From NCBI GenBank assembly GCA_015501585.1, contig JADNRY010000015.1, forward strand, positions 434,001-498,000: a stretch of DNA of 64,000 nt, given 5' to 3'. Positions within the stretch are counted from its first letter, which is position 1. Every line of letters starts with the position of its first letter. The notes beneath the pieces are model-generated. The model ran no database searches. It was not told the DNA's origin and was given only the letters and a program-made list of their open reading frames with translations. Below are positions 36,128 to 47,060 of the stretch, piece by piece. Source of the DNA: Rhodocollybia butyracea. Taxonomy: Eukaryota; Basidiomycota; Agaricomycetes; Agaricales; Omphalotaceae. The position numbers and the translations under genes were made by a program.

Positions 36128-36923
36128 GGTAGCGATACCGCAGGAGGGGACGACGAACGGGATAAGGAATTTTTCTTCTTGCGCATGGTGCTCATTGATA
36201 TAGTGGGCAAGTGGGAAAATTGATCATTAATCATTTTATCCTTATGACACATGAGTACCTTATCAGCTTGGTCCACATCAGGTCTACATGTGCTTCATCC
36301 TTTTACCATTTGGCTTTGACATTGTACCTATTTACTTAGTCTTCTAAATTCTTCGGACGTCCTGGTTTGATTCGACATTTTCTTGATTCGACATTCTCGG
36401 GTCGGACTACACTCTCGTCTCCGTGAAATTGGCGAGGAAATTCACCGGCGGACGACTTGCGCGATGATTGGGGTCCATACTTTATTCGTTTCACTGATGA
36501 ACCCCCGTGGCTCAGCAACCTAAGTTTAATTTGTTGTGGTTGTCACTTCTGGAAAGACTGGGAAGAAACTCTATGATTAGGAACTGTTGTACGCGTTGAA
36601 ACAGAATCAGTACCTGTACAGACCTGTACCCGCACAAGCCAGGCCGAAATCTGCAGATACTTTCAAGTAGTAGTTGGTTGCACAGATCAATTGCACAGAT
36701 CAATTAAGAATACTATTCCAGTTCATGAAGATCCTCGGGCTGTCCTGGAGGCCGTGAGGGCACAAGCATGCGTTGCAATAGTATCCCCTATCTTCAAGGG
36801 CCCACCGAAGATGTGGCCAATTACGAGGCTCATTTTGTTTGGAAAGGGACCCATAGGCAATCAATATACTACCTCGTGTACAACGATATTCTGCCAATGA
36901 TAGTCGCTTCCAATTTTTCAGCG
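36128..36923. other. Intergenic region between ADE8 and the NCS1 permease
   Basis: Holds the permease promoter and ADE8 3' UTR. A 13-bp unit, ttgcacagatcaa, is repeated in tandem at 36678-36703. No gene recognised. Confidence 0.45.
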
Positions 36924-37695
36924 TTATACCTGACAGATGTAATCAGAAAAGACACACAACACGAAGATTTGGTTGATGATATTCACCGCGCTCAGAGGCT
37001 TTGCTTCATCAAGCGTCTTCTTCGTGGCTTCCACAATGATCTCATGCTCTACCTGATGTAGTCTCTCTGCAAACGAATCCAAAGGTTCCCCAGCACGTAT
37101 AGGTACCTCTCTCACAATCAACGGCTCGCCTCGGTCCACGATCTTCACGACTTTGTGCACCATAACTCCCGAATGTTGAATCTCGCCTTTTTGAAAAGCT
37201 TCGTACGCCCGCTCTATAGCATTGGTACCATCGAACGCTCCCGGTAACGCCGGGTGTAGATTGATGACCGGAATAGGTCTGCGAGAATCTTCAGTGTCGT
37301 ACAAGAGATCCAGAAACCCATCTCCGAATACGTGCATCCATCCAGCAAGCACAACAAGGTCTGGATTCTGCTCGAGCACGATTTTCGCGACTTCCGCGTC
37401 ATAATCATCGCGTGTTTTGCCTGGGTTGGCTTTTAGATACGGCTGCAGCGCAAGGTACGCAGTCGGAATTGGGGGATCGGATTTCTGCGCCCTTGTAAGC
37501 CCATAAGCTGCTTTGCGATTGGATAGAACGAGAGTTATTTGCGTGGCCGGGAGACGTGGGGTGTTTTGCGCATCAATTAGAGCCTGGAGATTGGTTCCTG
37601 TGGTATGGATTACACAAAATGGGATTCAGGAGAACATGAAAAATACCTGAGCCGGATATCAGGACGACGATTCGCCTGGAAGAGGAAGAGTTCAT
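36924..37695 (-). CDS. ADE8: Phosphoribosylglycinamide formyltransferase (GAR transformylase)
   Basis: Third step of purine synthesis: transfers formyl from 10-formyltetrahydrofolate to GAR. Stand-alone enzyme as in fungi. Exon 1 starts at 37695 with M-N-S-S-S-S-R-R and I-V-V-L-I-S-G-S-G, then an intron of about 49 nt, T-N-L-Q-A-L-I-D. Further: L-V-L-S-N-R-K-A, L-V-V-L-A-G-W-M, the catalytic stretch I-N-L-H-P-A-L-P-G-A-F-D-G (the N and H residues), H-S-G-V-M-V-H, D-R-G-E-P-L-I, and E-H-E-I-I-V-E-A. The last residues before the stop at 36924 (C-V-F-S-D-Y-I-C-Q-V) are not family-like, and a GTGAAT donor near 36985 hints that the true 3' end could be spliced differently. Confidence 0.9.
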
Positions 37696-39480
37696 TCACA
37701 AACCGTGTAGCTGAACTTGTTGAAAGAGATGAACCGATAAAAGCGTTACAGCCGGACCGTCGGCAATGGAAAAATCGTAAGGCGATATGACTCACGCTTA
37801 AATCCGCAATTGTAGACAAATTGTCGATCGCGAATAAGTTGTGTTATTACCATAAAACGAGCTTATGTTGTAGACGTAGTAAGTAGTTGTTCTTGTAGAG
37901 CTATGGTATAGTTGCTTGTACTCTGTCCATCAGTAATTATATACAATGCTTTCAGAATTATTGGTTCAAATTAATCTTGATATTCATGGATACTCTAATC
38001 AACTCTTTGAATCCAACTCTTACCATCTACCCTCGTTGACTCTCACTACGTGAGTATCAGACCACGGTCTTGAAAAAGCGGCCTTAAGCGACAAGGTGGT
38101 AGCCTTAGAATCGCCGGTTTGATTGAAACCCGAACAGACCGCTACGATGGTCACAAGTGTAGAGGTGCGGTACTTAAGTGTGATAACACAAAATGAAGAG
38201 TTCGGATGCGCATATACTTTACTTATAGCTATGATATGCTGGCAGAGCGACGACGATCTATCTGATCATGAAAATGCAAACATACCTGGTGGCAGAGTAA
38301 CAACAGAGAAACTAATGAAATGTTACCTCGACGCTCAGCCTGGGTATACACTATCGTACAATTCGAGGGGAGTGGTTAGTTGTACGATTAGAACGATAAC
38401 CTAAAGGGAACAAGAGTTCTTGAGCCTGCTCAACGTCAGGATAAATCACGGAAGGGCCGTATTAGGCCGTATTCCTTGGAGTATTTGGTAGAAGAATAGA
38501 AATAGAAAACAAAGGAGTTTGTCTGATGGTTCTCGTTTACACCGAAAGAGCCCGAAGGGTGGAGCCCAGTGCCCCCTGCGATCCGAGGGATGAGGTAGAA
38601 TATAAAAAATCTACATCATGAAACCGGCGTCATTTTAGCCAAGTTTGGCCATCGCAGCACATACCAGACAACATTGTCAATAATACCTCCCAATGCGTGC
38701 GGTGATAACAAGTGATAACAGTGATTGCCACGGGCCCGACGGGGTAAGTAGGGAAAAGTAGGGACGTCGATTTGACTGAATTTCAAACTATTTCGAACGA
38801 CGCTGAAGAAAATTTAAAGCTCACAGCTTGACACAGCTTCCGCCAAAGTAAGTAAATACACTGCAAGTAGTAGTACCCTCAGCACCGCACTCAAGACCCA
38901 AGCTCACTCAAGCCACGGCCGAGGGCTCCAAGAATAAATTAAAAATTGGGTGAAGTAGGGTGAAGTAGGGTTAAAGTCTGGTAAAGTCCTGTAAAGTCTC
39001 CCGAGGTCTCCCGACTCCCGAGCAAATATCTGAATTTTAAATTCCGAAAATTTGACTCTATTAAGTTCGAACCGAACCTTGGCCATCCAGGGACATTTCT
39101 GGCCATCCCCGCGTACTTACAGGGAGGAATACGAAAGCCGAGACGAAGGAGGACGAAGGCTTCAAATGTAACTAAGAGCGAGGTAAAGCACTGGTAAAGT
39201 TGCCCCGCGTGTTGGAGGAAGAGGAGGGAGGTAGGGAGTCACTAGAGCACTAGAGCTTATATCGACGCTGAATTCAATAAGTAGTATCCCATGGTCCAAA
39301 GTGAGGATTCCGAATATGGTTGTTATCATATGTCAGGGATCAGTATACCCAGCGTGCATCGACATCTCTGATCATAGAAATATCTATACGATATGGCTCA
39401 AAGTGTGTCCTCTGGTAAGTATACTTACATACTGAGATGTATCTTCGTGTGTCTTCCACTTTTGTCTGTGCATCAATATG
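37696..39480. other. Intergenic region with slipped short repeats
   Basis: No gene recognised. Short iterated motifs occur: gtgataaca at 38700-38720, agtaggg at 38747-38765, and ggtgaagtag plus gtaaagtc at 38948-38998. They look like replication slippage products. Confidence 0.45.
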
Positions 39481-39509
39481 CCACAAGGGTCGTATAGCCG
39501 TAAAAACCT

Positions 39510-39515
39510 TATAAA
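39510..39515 (+). promoter_or_regulatory. TATA box of secreted-protein gene 1
   Basis: The TATAAA lies about 250 bases upstream of the start and is followed by the family's conserved cacctcccctcacgcagg block. Confidence 0.6.
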
Positions 39516-39761
39516 GTTGTGGTCCCGTTTGAAACTTCAGCGCACCTCCCCTCACGCAGGCCCGGTATGTCGATCACTTACCTCTTTCTCCTCCATCCCT
39601 CCTTGACCTCGTGTTCATATTTCTGAACGACCCGCGCCTCTAGTGACTAATCCACCAACACCTACTTTATCTGCTGGCCAGATTTGACCCGTAAGTATCA
39701 ACGGCTTTTGCATTCTGAATCAAAATTCACCATGTGGACTCCCTATAGAAACGTTCTTGAA

Positions 39762-40415
39762 ATGATTTTAATATCATACAAACTCTCTCTCGCCTGGATC
39801 AGTGTCCTCCTCTGTACCAGCCTCTTCGCTCCTACTATCCAAGTCAACTCTGCGCCTCTTCCTAATGATCCTGCCAGTGGAAATCTTGGAAACACTCAGG
39901 GTGAGTCAAGAATAGAATCTCTCTTTCATCGCTGCAGAGCTAATGGAACTACCACTATTTTACCAGATCCCCTTTATCATGCGCTGGAAGAGACTTATCC
40001 TTTGAAGCTCAGGGTTGAATTGAAACACGTATCCCTAGTCATTCTCTCCGGCTCTGCGCAGCCTGACGACGATGACTTCGAAATCCCGCGTAAAGGCGAC
40101 TGCACCCTTAACTCCAACAGTGTATTTGATGTGTCACACGAGCTGATGGACTTGAAAGTGAAAGCAATATTTCCTTCTCGGAATGAGTTTAAACGTGAGG
40201 AGCAAAACCTTAAAGACTTGGTGCCCTATAAGTCCAAAGGGAATTGTGTGGATTATGTCGAGAAGGCATTGAAGCAGCTGGTGGGGCGTGGCAAGTTGGA
40301 GGAGATACCCAAGGAGTTTACAGATTGGAAGGCGGGACACAAGAAGCCAACTCTTCAACGAAAGTTGATCAATAAGTTTACACCGAAAAGTAACAGATAC
40401 AAGGCCCTAGATTGA
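39762..40415 (+). CDS. NCxDYV secreted protein family, gene 1
   Basis: Founder member of a repeated family of unknown small secreted proteins. The signal peptide starts M-I-L-I-S-Y-K-L-S-L and has a hydrophobic core ending near V-N-S-A-P-L-P. The start at 39762 is chosen because it matches the other members; an ATG at 39732 is also in frame. An intron at 39901-39966 (GTGAGT donor, gctaatg branch-like site, CCAG acceptor) interrupts the mature part. Here it happens to be a multiple of three, so the unspliced frame is also open. The mature protein has K-H-V-S-L-V-I, then the family motif G-N-C-V-D-Y-V-E-K and E-I-P-K-E-F-T-D-W. This copy has a longer basic C-terminus than its paralogues. Confidence 0.7.
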   Translation: MILISYKLSLAWISVLLCTSLFAPTIQVNSAPLPNDPASGNLGNTQGESRIESLFHRCRANGTTTILPDPLYHALEETYPLKLRVELKHVSLVILSGSAQPDDDDFEIPRKGDCTLNSNSVFDVSHELMDLKVKAIFPSRNEFKREEQNLKDLVPYKSKGNCVDYVEKALKQLVGRGKLEEIPKEFTDWKAGHKKPTLQRKLINKFTPKSNRYKALD

Positions 40416-41009
40416 TTTCTAGTGGATAAAAATCCTTATGGAGTCCTGAATCTCCTGTATTCTTAAAAGTTTAATTGCAAGAGTGTCCAAGTTGTGTCCG
40501 AGAAAACACTGGGCAGTGCACTGGATGGCTTAGCGACTAAAATCCTGCAGTCTCTCATACCTCTGGCGAAGAAGAAATCTTTTCAGTTCGATACGGTTTG
40601 TCGAACTGTCCAAATTCAAAAAGAAAGAAGTTATCGCAGCTCAAACTTGACTGTCTCCATGACCCGGGCCGTTCAAATTGGAACTCCACCCCAGGCATGC
40701 ATGATGTACACTGTACACCAACGTACCAGTGGATTTCTGGTGAACCACGGATCAGTGGATCGACGAACCTACTCGCCGGTATTCGTAACTCCAGTGACGA
40801 TCCCCGCGATACACGTGGCTGTGTAGCTTGGCTGTTGTGGCCCCAACTGTTCCTAAGTTCCGACTAGTTCTGACCACGTCGGTTACAACCACCACCAATT
40901 AAATGTATATTCAGTTCCGGTCCAATCCAGATGTCTATATTCAAGAAATCACTGCTGGACATCGGAATGCGAATGAATAAATTACAGCAGCAAGTTCTGG
41001 TACTCTGTT
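40416..41009. other. Spacer downstream of secreted-protein gene 1
   Basis: Non-coding as far as I can tell; nothing recognised. Confidence 0.3.
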
Positions 41010-41420
41010 TGGCGTTCGTCGCCTTTATTAATAAAAGCAGCAAATCACTAATAGACTCTCCTCATTACTACTCTCGGTACATCCCCCCGATCACCGTCGA
41101 TGATAAGGCTAATAAGTTTCCGTTCTATATAACAGGAGGCCCCAGGACAGTCGTTCCATCATGCTGTGAGAATAAGCTCTCGTTCCGTCGAAGAGGTCCT
41201 AATTCGGAAACTGTTCCATCTTTCCGAGGCTGTTTTCCTTTTCCGGTGTTACATAAGTAAGTGGGTGCCCAGATCTTTATCGAAGTTGGCCCATGGATCA
41301 CACCCTTGCGATTCCGTTCGCTTTTTCATTGGGCCAGAGCCCAAGCGCTCGTAACTTGTATCTAACGCAGACGTTGCCTTCTGTACTTATGCAGACTCAA
41401 CCTCGGCAAGCGAACTTAAC
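41010..41420 (-). pseudogene. 3'-end fragment of the multi-pass membrane protein gene (fragment 1)
   Basis: The minus strand shows the C-terminal tail of the membrane proteins at 57 and 61 kb. E-S-Q-G-C-D-P-W-A-N-F (near 41285-41320) matches E-S-Q-A-Y-D-P-W-A-N-F of 57217-59034. The downstream stop region and 3' flank (gcagcaaatcactaatag, aacaggaggcc) also match. No membrane-spanning exons are present. Confidence 0.65.
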
Positions 41421-42180
41421 TGCGCCTTGTAAAGCCAAGTGTTGCGGGCTTACATCTTCTAAAAAGGAATTCAAATATTCAAGCTTGGACGTTTGCATCG
41501 AGCACATCGCGAGGTGACCTGAGGTGATGCGAGTAGAGCAGACCTAGTCGCTTCCATGTTACCTGCATCCGAACTTGGTCCAGAATTTTATTCATTAGTA
41601 TTCCCTTGAAGTTGGGGGTTGGAGTCACCCTGTGAGATGGAGATACGGAGTTGCTGGTTATTTCAAAGGTCCATTGTTAAATAGTTCGTTTTTACGGGGA
41701 GTTTCAGCTTGTTTCAGCCCAGCCACCACTCAGGAACAGTTGGGGCAAGTCGGGGCCCCATCTACACGGTATTTCGATCCTGCGCACATGCAGATCGATC
41801 CTGTGCTTTGGTTATTGAGGCTAGTTGAGGCTTCATGAGGCTTCACGAGGCTGATAGTGATCATGTAGCGCTGATTTCTGGAGATCGCTTAACGCTCACA
41901 TAACGACAACAACATAACAACAACATGGCTGTTTGATTTTTGAACCATGTGTTGTAGAATCTTTTGCCTTTCTTAGACCTTTTCAAAGCAAATTGTAAGA
42001 GGTTCGTAAGAACAAAACCCACGCGAAAAACCCTTAATAGAACAATTTGCGGAGAAAGCCAGTCGAGAGTTCGTATGAAAAGGGGCCCCACCCCGACTTT
42101 TGTATAGTAATACCGAAAACTTGAAGATTTCCAAACGAAGTTTCTACAATAAGACATCATAGGCTGTAGCCGTCAAATCT
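41421..42180. other. Array spacer between units 1 and 2
   Basis: The part at about 41870-42160 recurs before the LINE at 47530-47750 (shared tttgcctttctt and acgcgaaaaac), so it belongs to the repeated unit. No protein recognised. Confidence 0.5.
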
Positions 42181-42194
42181 GGGACAGCGAGGGC

Positions 42195-42200
42195 TATAAA
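42195..42200 (+). promoter_or_regulatory. TATA box of secreted-protein gene 2
   Basis: TATAAA in the conserved context ggctataaagtc, preceded by gccgtcaaatctggg; both are shared with genes 4 and 5. It lies 269 bases before the ATG. Confidence 0.65.
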
Positions 42201-42468
42201 GTCCGCGGTGGTTCCGTTTAAACCTTCAGTGCACCTCCCCTCACGCAGGCTCGGTATGTCGATATTCCACCAACTTTCTCCTCCGACCTCCTGTTCGAAT
42301 TGCTGATCGATCTGTGCTTCTAGTGACTAATCCACCAACACCTACTTTATCTGCCGGCCAGATTAAGCTCCCCACTGACCCGTACGCGTAAGCATCAACG
42401 ACTTTTGCAATCTAAATCAAAATTTACCAAATGTAATCCCTATACTAGAATCGTCCGAAACGTTCGAA

Positions 42469-43109
42469 ATGATTTCGATATCATACAAACTCTCTCTCAG
42501 CTGGATCAGTGTCCTCCTCTATACCAGCCTCTTCGCTTCTACACCTATACAAGTCAACTCTGCGCCTCTTCCTGATCCTGGAGATCTTGTAATCAGTGAG
42601 TCAAGAAGAGAATCTTGTTATCATCGCTGGAGAGCTAATGAATGCTCGCTATACCAGATCTCGCCCAAAGGACTGAGCATTCGTATTCTTTGAAGCTCAA
42701 GGTCACCACAATCGGCACCGAGGAACACGTAGCCCTAGTCATGGGCAAATTTCTTGTCCAGGCGGTCTTCAAAAGCGAGGATGCCCCACTTAAAGGCAAC
42801 TTCGTTCATTACGAAGACAATATATCCGATGGTTTATTACCCTTGAATGCAGATGTCCAATTTTCTTCTCAAGATGCGTTTGCAGCTGAGGTACTAAGGC
42901 TTAGCAAAATGACCCTGGCGCCCCATAGACCCGATCAGGAGGGAGGGAATTGTGCGGATTATGTCAAGAAGGTGCTGGAGCAGCTGGCGGCAATTCCGAA
43001 TGCGTTAGTACCAACGGGAGTGCCCAAAGAGTTTACCGTTTGGTATGCAAAGAATTCCGAGAGGATATCGGAGGGTACTCGGGCTGCAATGAAGCAAGAG
43101 CATAAGTAA
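42469..43109 (+). CDS. NCxDYV secreted protein family, gene 2
   Basis: Signal peptide M-I-S-I-S-Y-K-L-S-L-S-W then a hydrophobic core ending V-N-S-A-P-L-P. The intron at 42596-42657 (GTGAGT to CCAG, 62 nt, gctaatg branch-like site) joins G-D-L-V-I-N to L-A-Q-R-T-E-H. Without splicing the frame ends after about 20 codons, so the intron is required. The mature protein has E-E-H-V-A-L-V-M-G, later G-G-N-C-A-D-Y-V-K-K and V-P-K-E-F-T-V-W, and ends M-K-Q-E-H-K. The only cysteine in the mature chain is the one in the NCxDYV motif. About 192 residues. Confidence 0.72.
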
Positions 43110-43469
43110 AGTAGGAGGGACAAGTGGAGTACAAGTGGAGTACAGACTCGTCTAGCCACTAGGTAGCGGTTTGTAGCAACACTAAGATTGCGACATTGCC
43201 TTTATTTCGTGAAGTTTCCCCTCTGGCGAAGAGCTCGGAAATCTGAGTCTCTTTAGTTTCTTATGAGGTGTCAAATTGAAGACAATCATCATCATGTGAG
43301 CGTAGGAAGAAGATGTGATGTCATATGATACGTGTTCCTTTTTCTCCGCCAAGCATCACATGCTCTCTCCTGATGATCCCTTCAACTATACCTCGAGACA
43401 CTGGCCGTGTCTAATCTGTATTGTAATATGGGCATATCCAGCATCAACGTTTAACAATGATCTTCGCAT

Positions 43470-44228
43470 TGCAGAGCGCAAACGTCGACTACCGACGCAG
43501 TCTGCTGGTCCGAGTTGTCAAGATATCGACACATTTGTGAAACTCGCCGAAGGTGGCTTCAACCGGACCTCCTTATCATCATGCGTGGCAGCTTCTCAAT
43601 ATTCAATGGTAACACGCATCCTGTACCCAAGTTCTATGCTATGCTAGTGAAGTGGCCTCAATGCGCTTCCTCCGTTCCTTTGGGCTCCCTGTTCTTGATG
43701 TTTATCTTCGTCGGACAACACTGCTAAAACGGTATTTTCATGATGAGAGGTACAAGGCTTGGGTAGCGACGTGTGGCTGGAGCTGGAGGAACTGGATATC
43801 GGTTTGGTCTTGCGGCAACTTGTTCAACCCGAGTCTCAATGACGTCGACTCCTTTCCCGACTAGTGGAAGCCTCTACCGCACCGACGACCTGGTCAAGGT
43901 AGCAGGAAGGACGGGCATCCTGCTCAGAGATGAGCGCTTCTGCGGCGGTCCAGATGCCAGACTGCCTATGCGGTATGGAGGGAGGTCACAGCTCGATGTG
44001 GATAGAGGACCATGTACGCAACTCTATGCCTCTTCCTTTCTCGAACTAATCAAGACTATAGACGAAAGTGCCAATGCAATACTCGTAGCAGCAACTCGCA
44101 ACTGGCATATCTGGAACAGTTCGGTCAACCGTTACTACCGTTCCAGCGTGAAAGGGAGTCATACGAGTACCAGAAGCGGTCACCATTGGAGTCTGGACTA
44201 TGTCAAGATCTCGAACAACTCCCTATAA
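43470..44228 (+). pseudogene. N-terminal half of an AIM9-like phosphotransferase (APH-fold) gene
   Basis: Remnant of a protein of the aminoglycoside-phosphotransferase-like family to which yeast AIM9 belongs, abundant in basidiomycetes. Pieces in order: F-V-K-L-A-E-G-G-F-N-R, I-L-Y-P or I-P-Y-P like, then K-F-Y-A, A-S-M-R-F-L-R-S-F-G-L-P-V, D-V-W-L-E-L-E-E-L-D-I, T-S-G-S-L-Y, D-E-R-F-C-G-G-P-D-A-R-L-P, R-S-Q-L-D-V-D-R-G-P, A-Y-L-E-Q-F-G-Q-P-L-L-P-F-Q-R. They alternate between frames, with stops, so it is broken. The HPD-type catalytic loop and Mg-binding half are absent here; a matching C-terminal half lies at 53.9 kb. Confidence 0.72.
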
Positions 44229-44239
44229 GCCCATCGATA

Positions 44240-44380
44240 AGAGAGGTAATTGTGCGGACTATTTCGAGAGGGTATTGGAGAGCTGCGAAGATGCGGGAAG
44301 AGTTTACAGCTTGGTATAGCAAGAATTACGAGAGGATATCGGAGGATACTTGGGGTGCATGGCACAATAAACTCAAATCT
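44240..44380 (+). pseudogene. Tail relic of the NCxDYV secreted protein family (copy 3)
   Basis: Directly behind the AIM9-like fragment. Encodes R-G-N-C-A-D-Y-F-E-R-V-L-E, then in another frame E-F-T-A-W-Y-S-K-N-Y-E-R-I-S-E. This corresponds to the last 50 or so residues of gene 2. The rest of the gene, including signal peptide, is missing. Confidence 0.7.
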
Positions 44381-44489
44381 AACTGGCGAGATTTTTTCTT
44401 CGCGGAAGGGGTACCTTAAGGACAAGCACGAGATAAATGCAATTCTGATTTTATACGCTCTACACTCTAAACTCCCGTTGTTCCTGCCC

Positions 44490-44720
44490 TCCTAATTTGG
44501 AAACTGTTCTATCGTTCCGAGGCTCTTTTCCCTTTCCAGTACTACTTAAGCAACTGGGTGTCCCGATCCTCTATTGAAGTTGGCCCATGTATCATATCCT
44601 TGCGATTCCAGATCTGCCTTCGCTTTCTCAGTGGACCAGAGGCCGCCTCAAGCGCTCATAACTCGAACCAAACGCAGACGTTGTGAGTCTCCTGTAGGCA
44701 GACTCAACCTCAACAAGCGA
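44490..44720 (-). pseudogene. 3'-end fragment of the multi-pass membrane protein gene (fragment 2)
   Basis: On the minus strand, E-K-A-K-A-D-L-E-S-Q-G-Y-D-T-W-A-N-F-N (near 44560-44630) is nearly the same as the tail of the gene at 57217-59034. The membrane exons are absent. Confidence 0.7.
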
Positions 44721-45455
44721 GCTTAACTGCGTCAACTTGTGTTCCCTTTCATATCCATGATGTCCATATATACCCAAATCTTTCAAAAAGGAATTCAAAT
44801 ATTCGAGCTTGGATGTTGGCATCGAGCACATCGAAAGGTGATGCGAGTAAAGACTGTAAAGCAGACTTAGTCACTTCCATATCATCTGCACACATCTGAG
44901 CTTGATCCAGTATTTTAGCTTGCTCAAGCATCCAGGTGCAATTCTTTCCCTCCCATTTACCCTACAAAGTAACAATAGCTCTTGGTTCAATGTTTCCGTG
45001 GTCAGCGAAGTCAACGTTCATCGCAGTGGGGGCGTTCGGCTAGACGTCAAGTTGGTTCTAAGTAGCCGTGAGGGTCGGTTAGATTGGAGATACCAAGACT
45101 TCAACTTTTGCTGATCATTTCAAAGGTCCATTGTTCAGCAATTAATTTGCATGGGGAGTTTCGACAGATTCCAACTTGTTTCAGCTCAGCCACCACTTGA
45201 GAACAGTCGGGGAAAGTCGGGGCCTCATCTACATGTATGGCGAGGTATCGCGCCAAGTATGCACTGATCTGTCTTCTAAAGATCATTCGATCATTCTGCG
45301 CTGATTCTGCGCACACGCCTGCACACGCAGGTCCCTCCAGGTCCCTGAAAGCCTTACTCCGACTTTTGTATAGTAACAACGAAAACTTTTCCACCGGAGT
45401 TTTTACATGGGCTGTATAGCAATGCTGTAGCCGTCAAATCTGGGCCAGCGGGGGC

Positions 45456-45461
45456 TATAAA
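45456..45461 (+). promoter_or_regulatory. TATA box of secreted-protein gene 4
   Basis: TATAAA in ggctataaagtctgccgtgg, in the conserved promoter block; 239 bases before the ATG. Confidence 0.65.
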
Positions 45462-45699
45462 GTCTGCCGTGGTCCGGTATAAACCTTCAGTGCACCTCCC
45501 CTCACGCAGGCTCGGTATGTCTTTCCCCTGACTTTCTCCCCCGTCCCTTCTTGACCTCCCATTCATACTACTCTCTAGTGATTGTTCCCCCGCCATCTTC
45601 TTTATCTGCCGGTCAGATTAAGCTCGCCAACCCGGGTATCCATGGCTTTCGCAGTTTGCATCAAAATTCACCAGATGACTCCCTATAGAAATGCTCAAA

Positions 45700-46355
45700 A
45701 TGATTTCGATATCATATAGTAAACTCACCTGGATCAGTGTCCTCATCTGCACCAGCCTCTTCGCTTCTATTGCCCAAGTCAACTCTACGCCTCTTCCTGC
45801 TGGTGGTCCCAGTGATCCGACCGCAAAACTCGCGACTGGTAAGTCAGGAATGGAATTTCTCTATCATCGATGGAGAGCTAATGAACTACCACTGTTTGAC
45901 CAGATCTCGCCAAAGTTTCACTAAATCCTTCTTTAAAGCTCAAGGTCGTCAATTTCAATACCGCATATGAATATGTATCCCTAGTCGTAGGCGACTTTGT
46001 TATCGGAGGGGTCTTCAATCCGGAAAGCGAAGTCTATGGGCTTAAAGGCAACTTGATCCGCAATGAAGCCGATGAATCCACTGGAAAGATCCAGTTGATA
46101 CCCTTTGACGAAAAGCCCACTTTTTCCCATCCAAATGGGTATGAAGCTGATTTACAAAAGCTAGTTCGCGAAGTAACCATACCCAACCGTGCAGCAGGTC
46201 AATGGGGAGGGAATTGTGTGGATTATGTTCATAAAGTGTTGGAGGAGATGGTGAAGGATCACATGTTAAAGGAGATACCTAAGGAGTTTACGGATTGGTC
46301 TAAGAAGAATTACATGAGGATATTCAAGAATACTCTGGGTGGAGTGTATAAATAA
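45700..46355 (+). CDS. NCxDYV secreted protein family, gene 4
   Basis: Signal peptide M-I-S-I-S-Y-S-K-L-T-W-I-S-V with a hydrophobic core and V-N-S-T-P-L-P at the likely cleavage region. Exon 1 ends at 45838; intron 45839-45903 (GTAAGT donor, gctaatg, CCAG acceptor, 65 nt). Exon 2 begins D-L-A-K-V-S-L-N and continues K-L-K-V-V-N-F-N, E-Y-V-S-L-V-V-G-D, G-G-N-C-V-D-Y-V-H-K-V-L-E and E-I-P-K-E-F-T-D-W-S; it ends G-G-V-Y-K. The upstream histidine seen in genes 1 and 2 is tyrosine here. An in-frame ATG at 45691 is possible. About 196 residues. No lesions. Confidence 0.75.
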
Positions 46356-46719
46356 GGTGGTGCACAGGCAGTATGTAAAGCATAAGTAGGCGGAACAAGT
46401 GAACAAGTGGAGTAACGAATCTTCTGGGCTGTGGCAACATGAAAAAATTGCGAAAATCTTATGGGATCCTGGTTCTTGCCGTCATGCCCGACATGAACAC
46501 CATTATCAGAGCCAATAATGTAAGTTGTTCCTCCGGCGAATTCTAAAACCTCTTCGTTTTGATACGAGGTCCATCGAATTGCTTAAAGAAAAGAAAGCTC
46601 ATCACAGTCCAAACAAGTGTAGTTTTGAAAGTTGATGAAAGATCGAACTTGTTCTTTGCTCGGTCCAGGTCCTGTTCGACTCAGATTTCTGTATAAGTAG
46701 TCATCTGGTATGTTGTTCG

Positions 46720-47060
46720 GCGTTCGTCGTCTTTTAATAAAAGCAGCAAATCACTAGTAATAGACTCTCCTCACTACTACTTGTTCACTGTCGATGATAA
46801 GGCTAAGTTTCTATTCTATATAACTTAAGCAAATGACAATTGTTCCACCCGGGTTCCGCATGCGAGAATTTCTTGTTCAGACTTGTTCTATCGAAGAGGC
46901 CCTAATTCGGAAAGTAGTATGTAACTGGGTCTCCCGGTCCTTTATTGAAGTTGGCCCATATATCAAAGAGTCCTTGCGATTCCAGATCCCTTTCGCTTTT
47001 TCAGTGGGCCAGAGGAGGCCAGAGGCCACCTCAGGCGCTCACATAACTCGAACCTAATGC
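46720..47060 (-). pseudogene. 3'-end fragment of the multi-pass membrane protein gene (fragment 3)
   Basis: Minus-strand relic with P-T-E-K-A-K-G near 47010 and, in another frame, the region equivalent to P-W-A-N-F-N. The flank at 46740-46830 (gcagcaaatcactag, ctattctatataac) matches the 3' flank of the full-length gene at 57.1 kb. Frameshifted. Confidence 0.6.

Noticed and set aside
38940..39010. CRISPR-like or satellite array
   Set aside because: The repeats are short, irregular and few; slippage explains them, and CRISPR is not expected in a eukaryote.
42642..42700. Apparent frameshifts shared by secreted-protein genes 2, 4 and 5
   Set aside because: They vanish when the conserved GTRAGT...CCAG intron is removed; the disrupted stretch is intronic.
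44012..44419. 135-residue ORF fusing AIM9-like and NCxDYV pieces as a novel chimeric gene
   Set aside because: It joins two degraded fragments, the NCxDYV part is not in the same frame throughout, and there is no start or promoter context.
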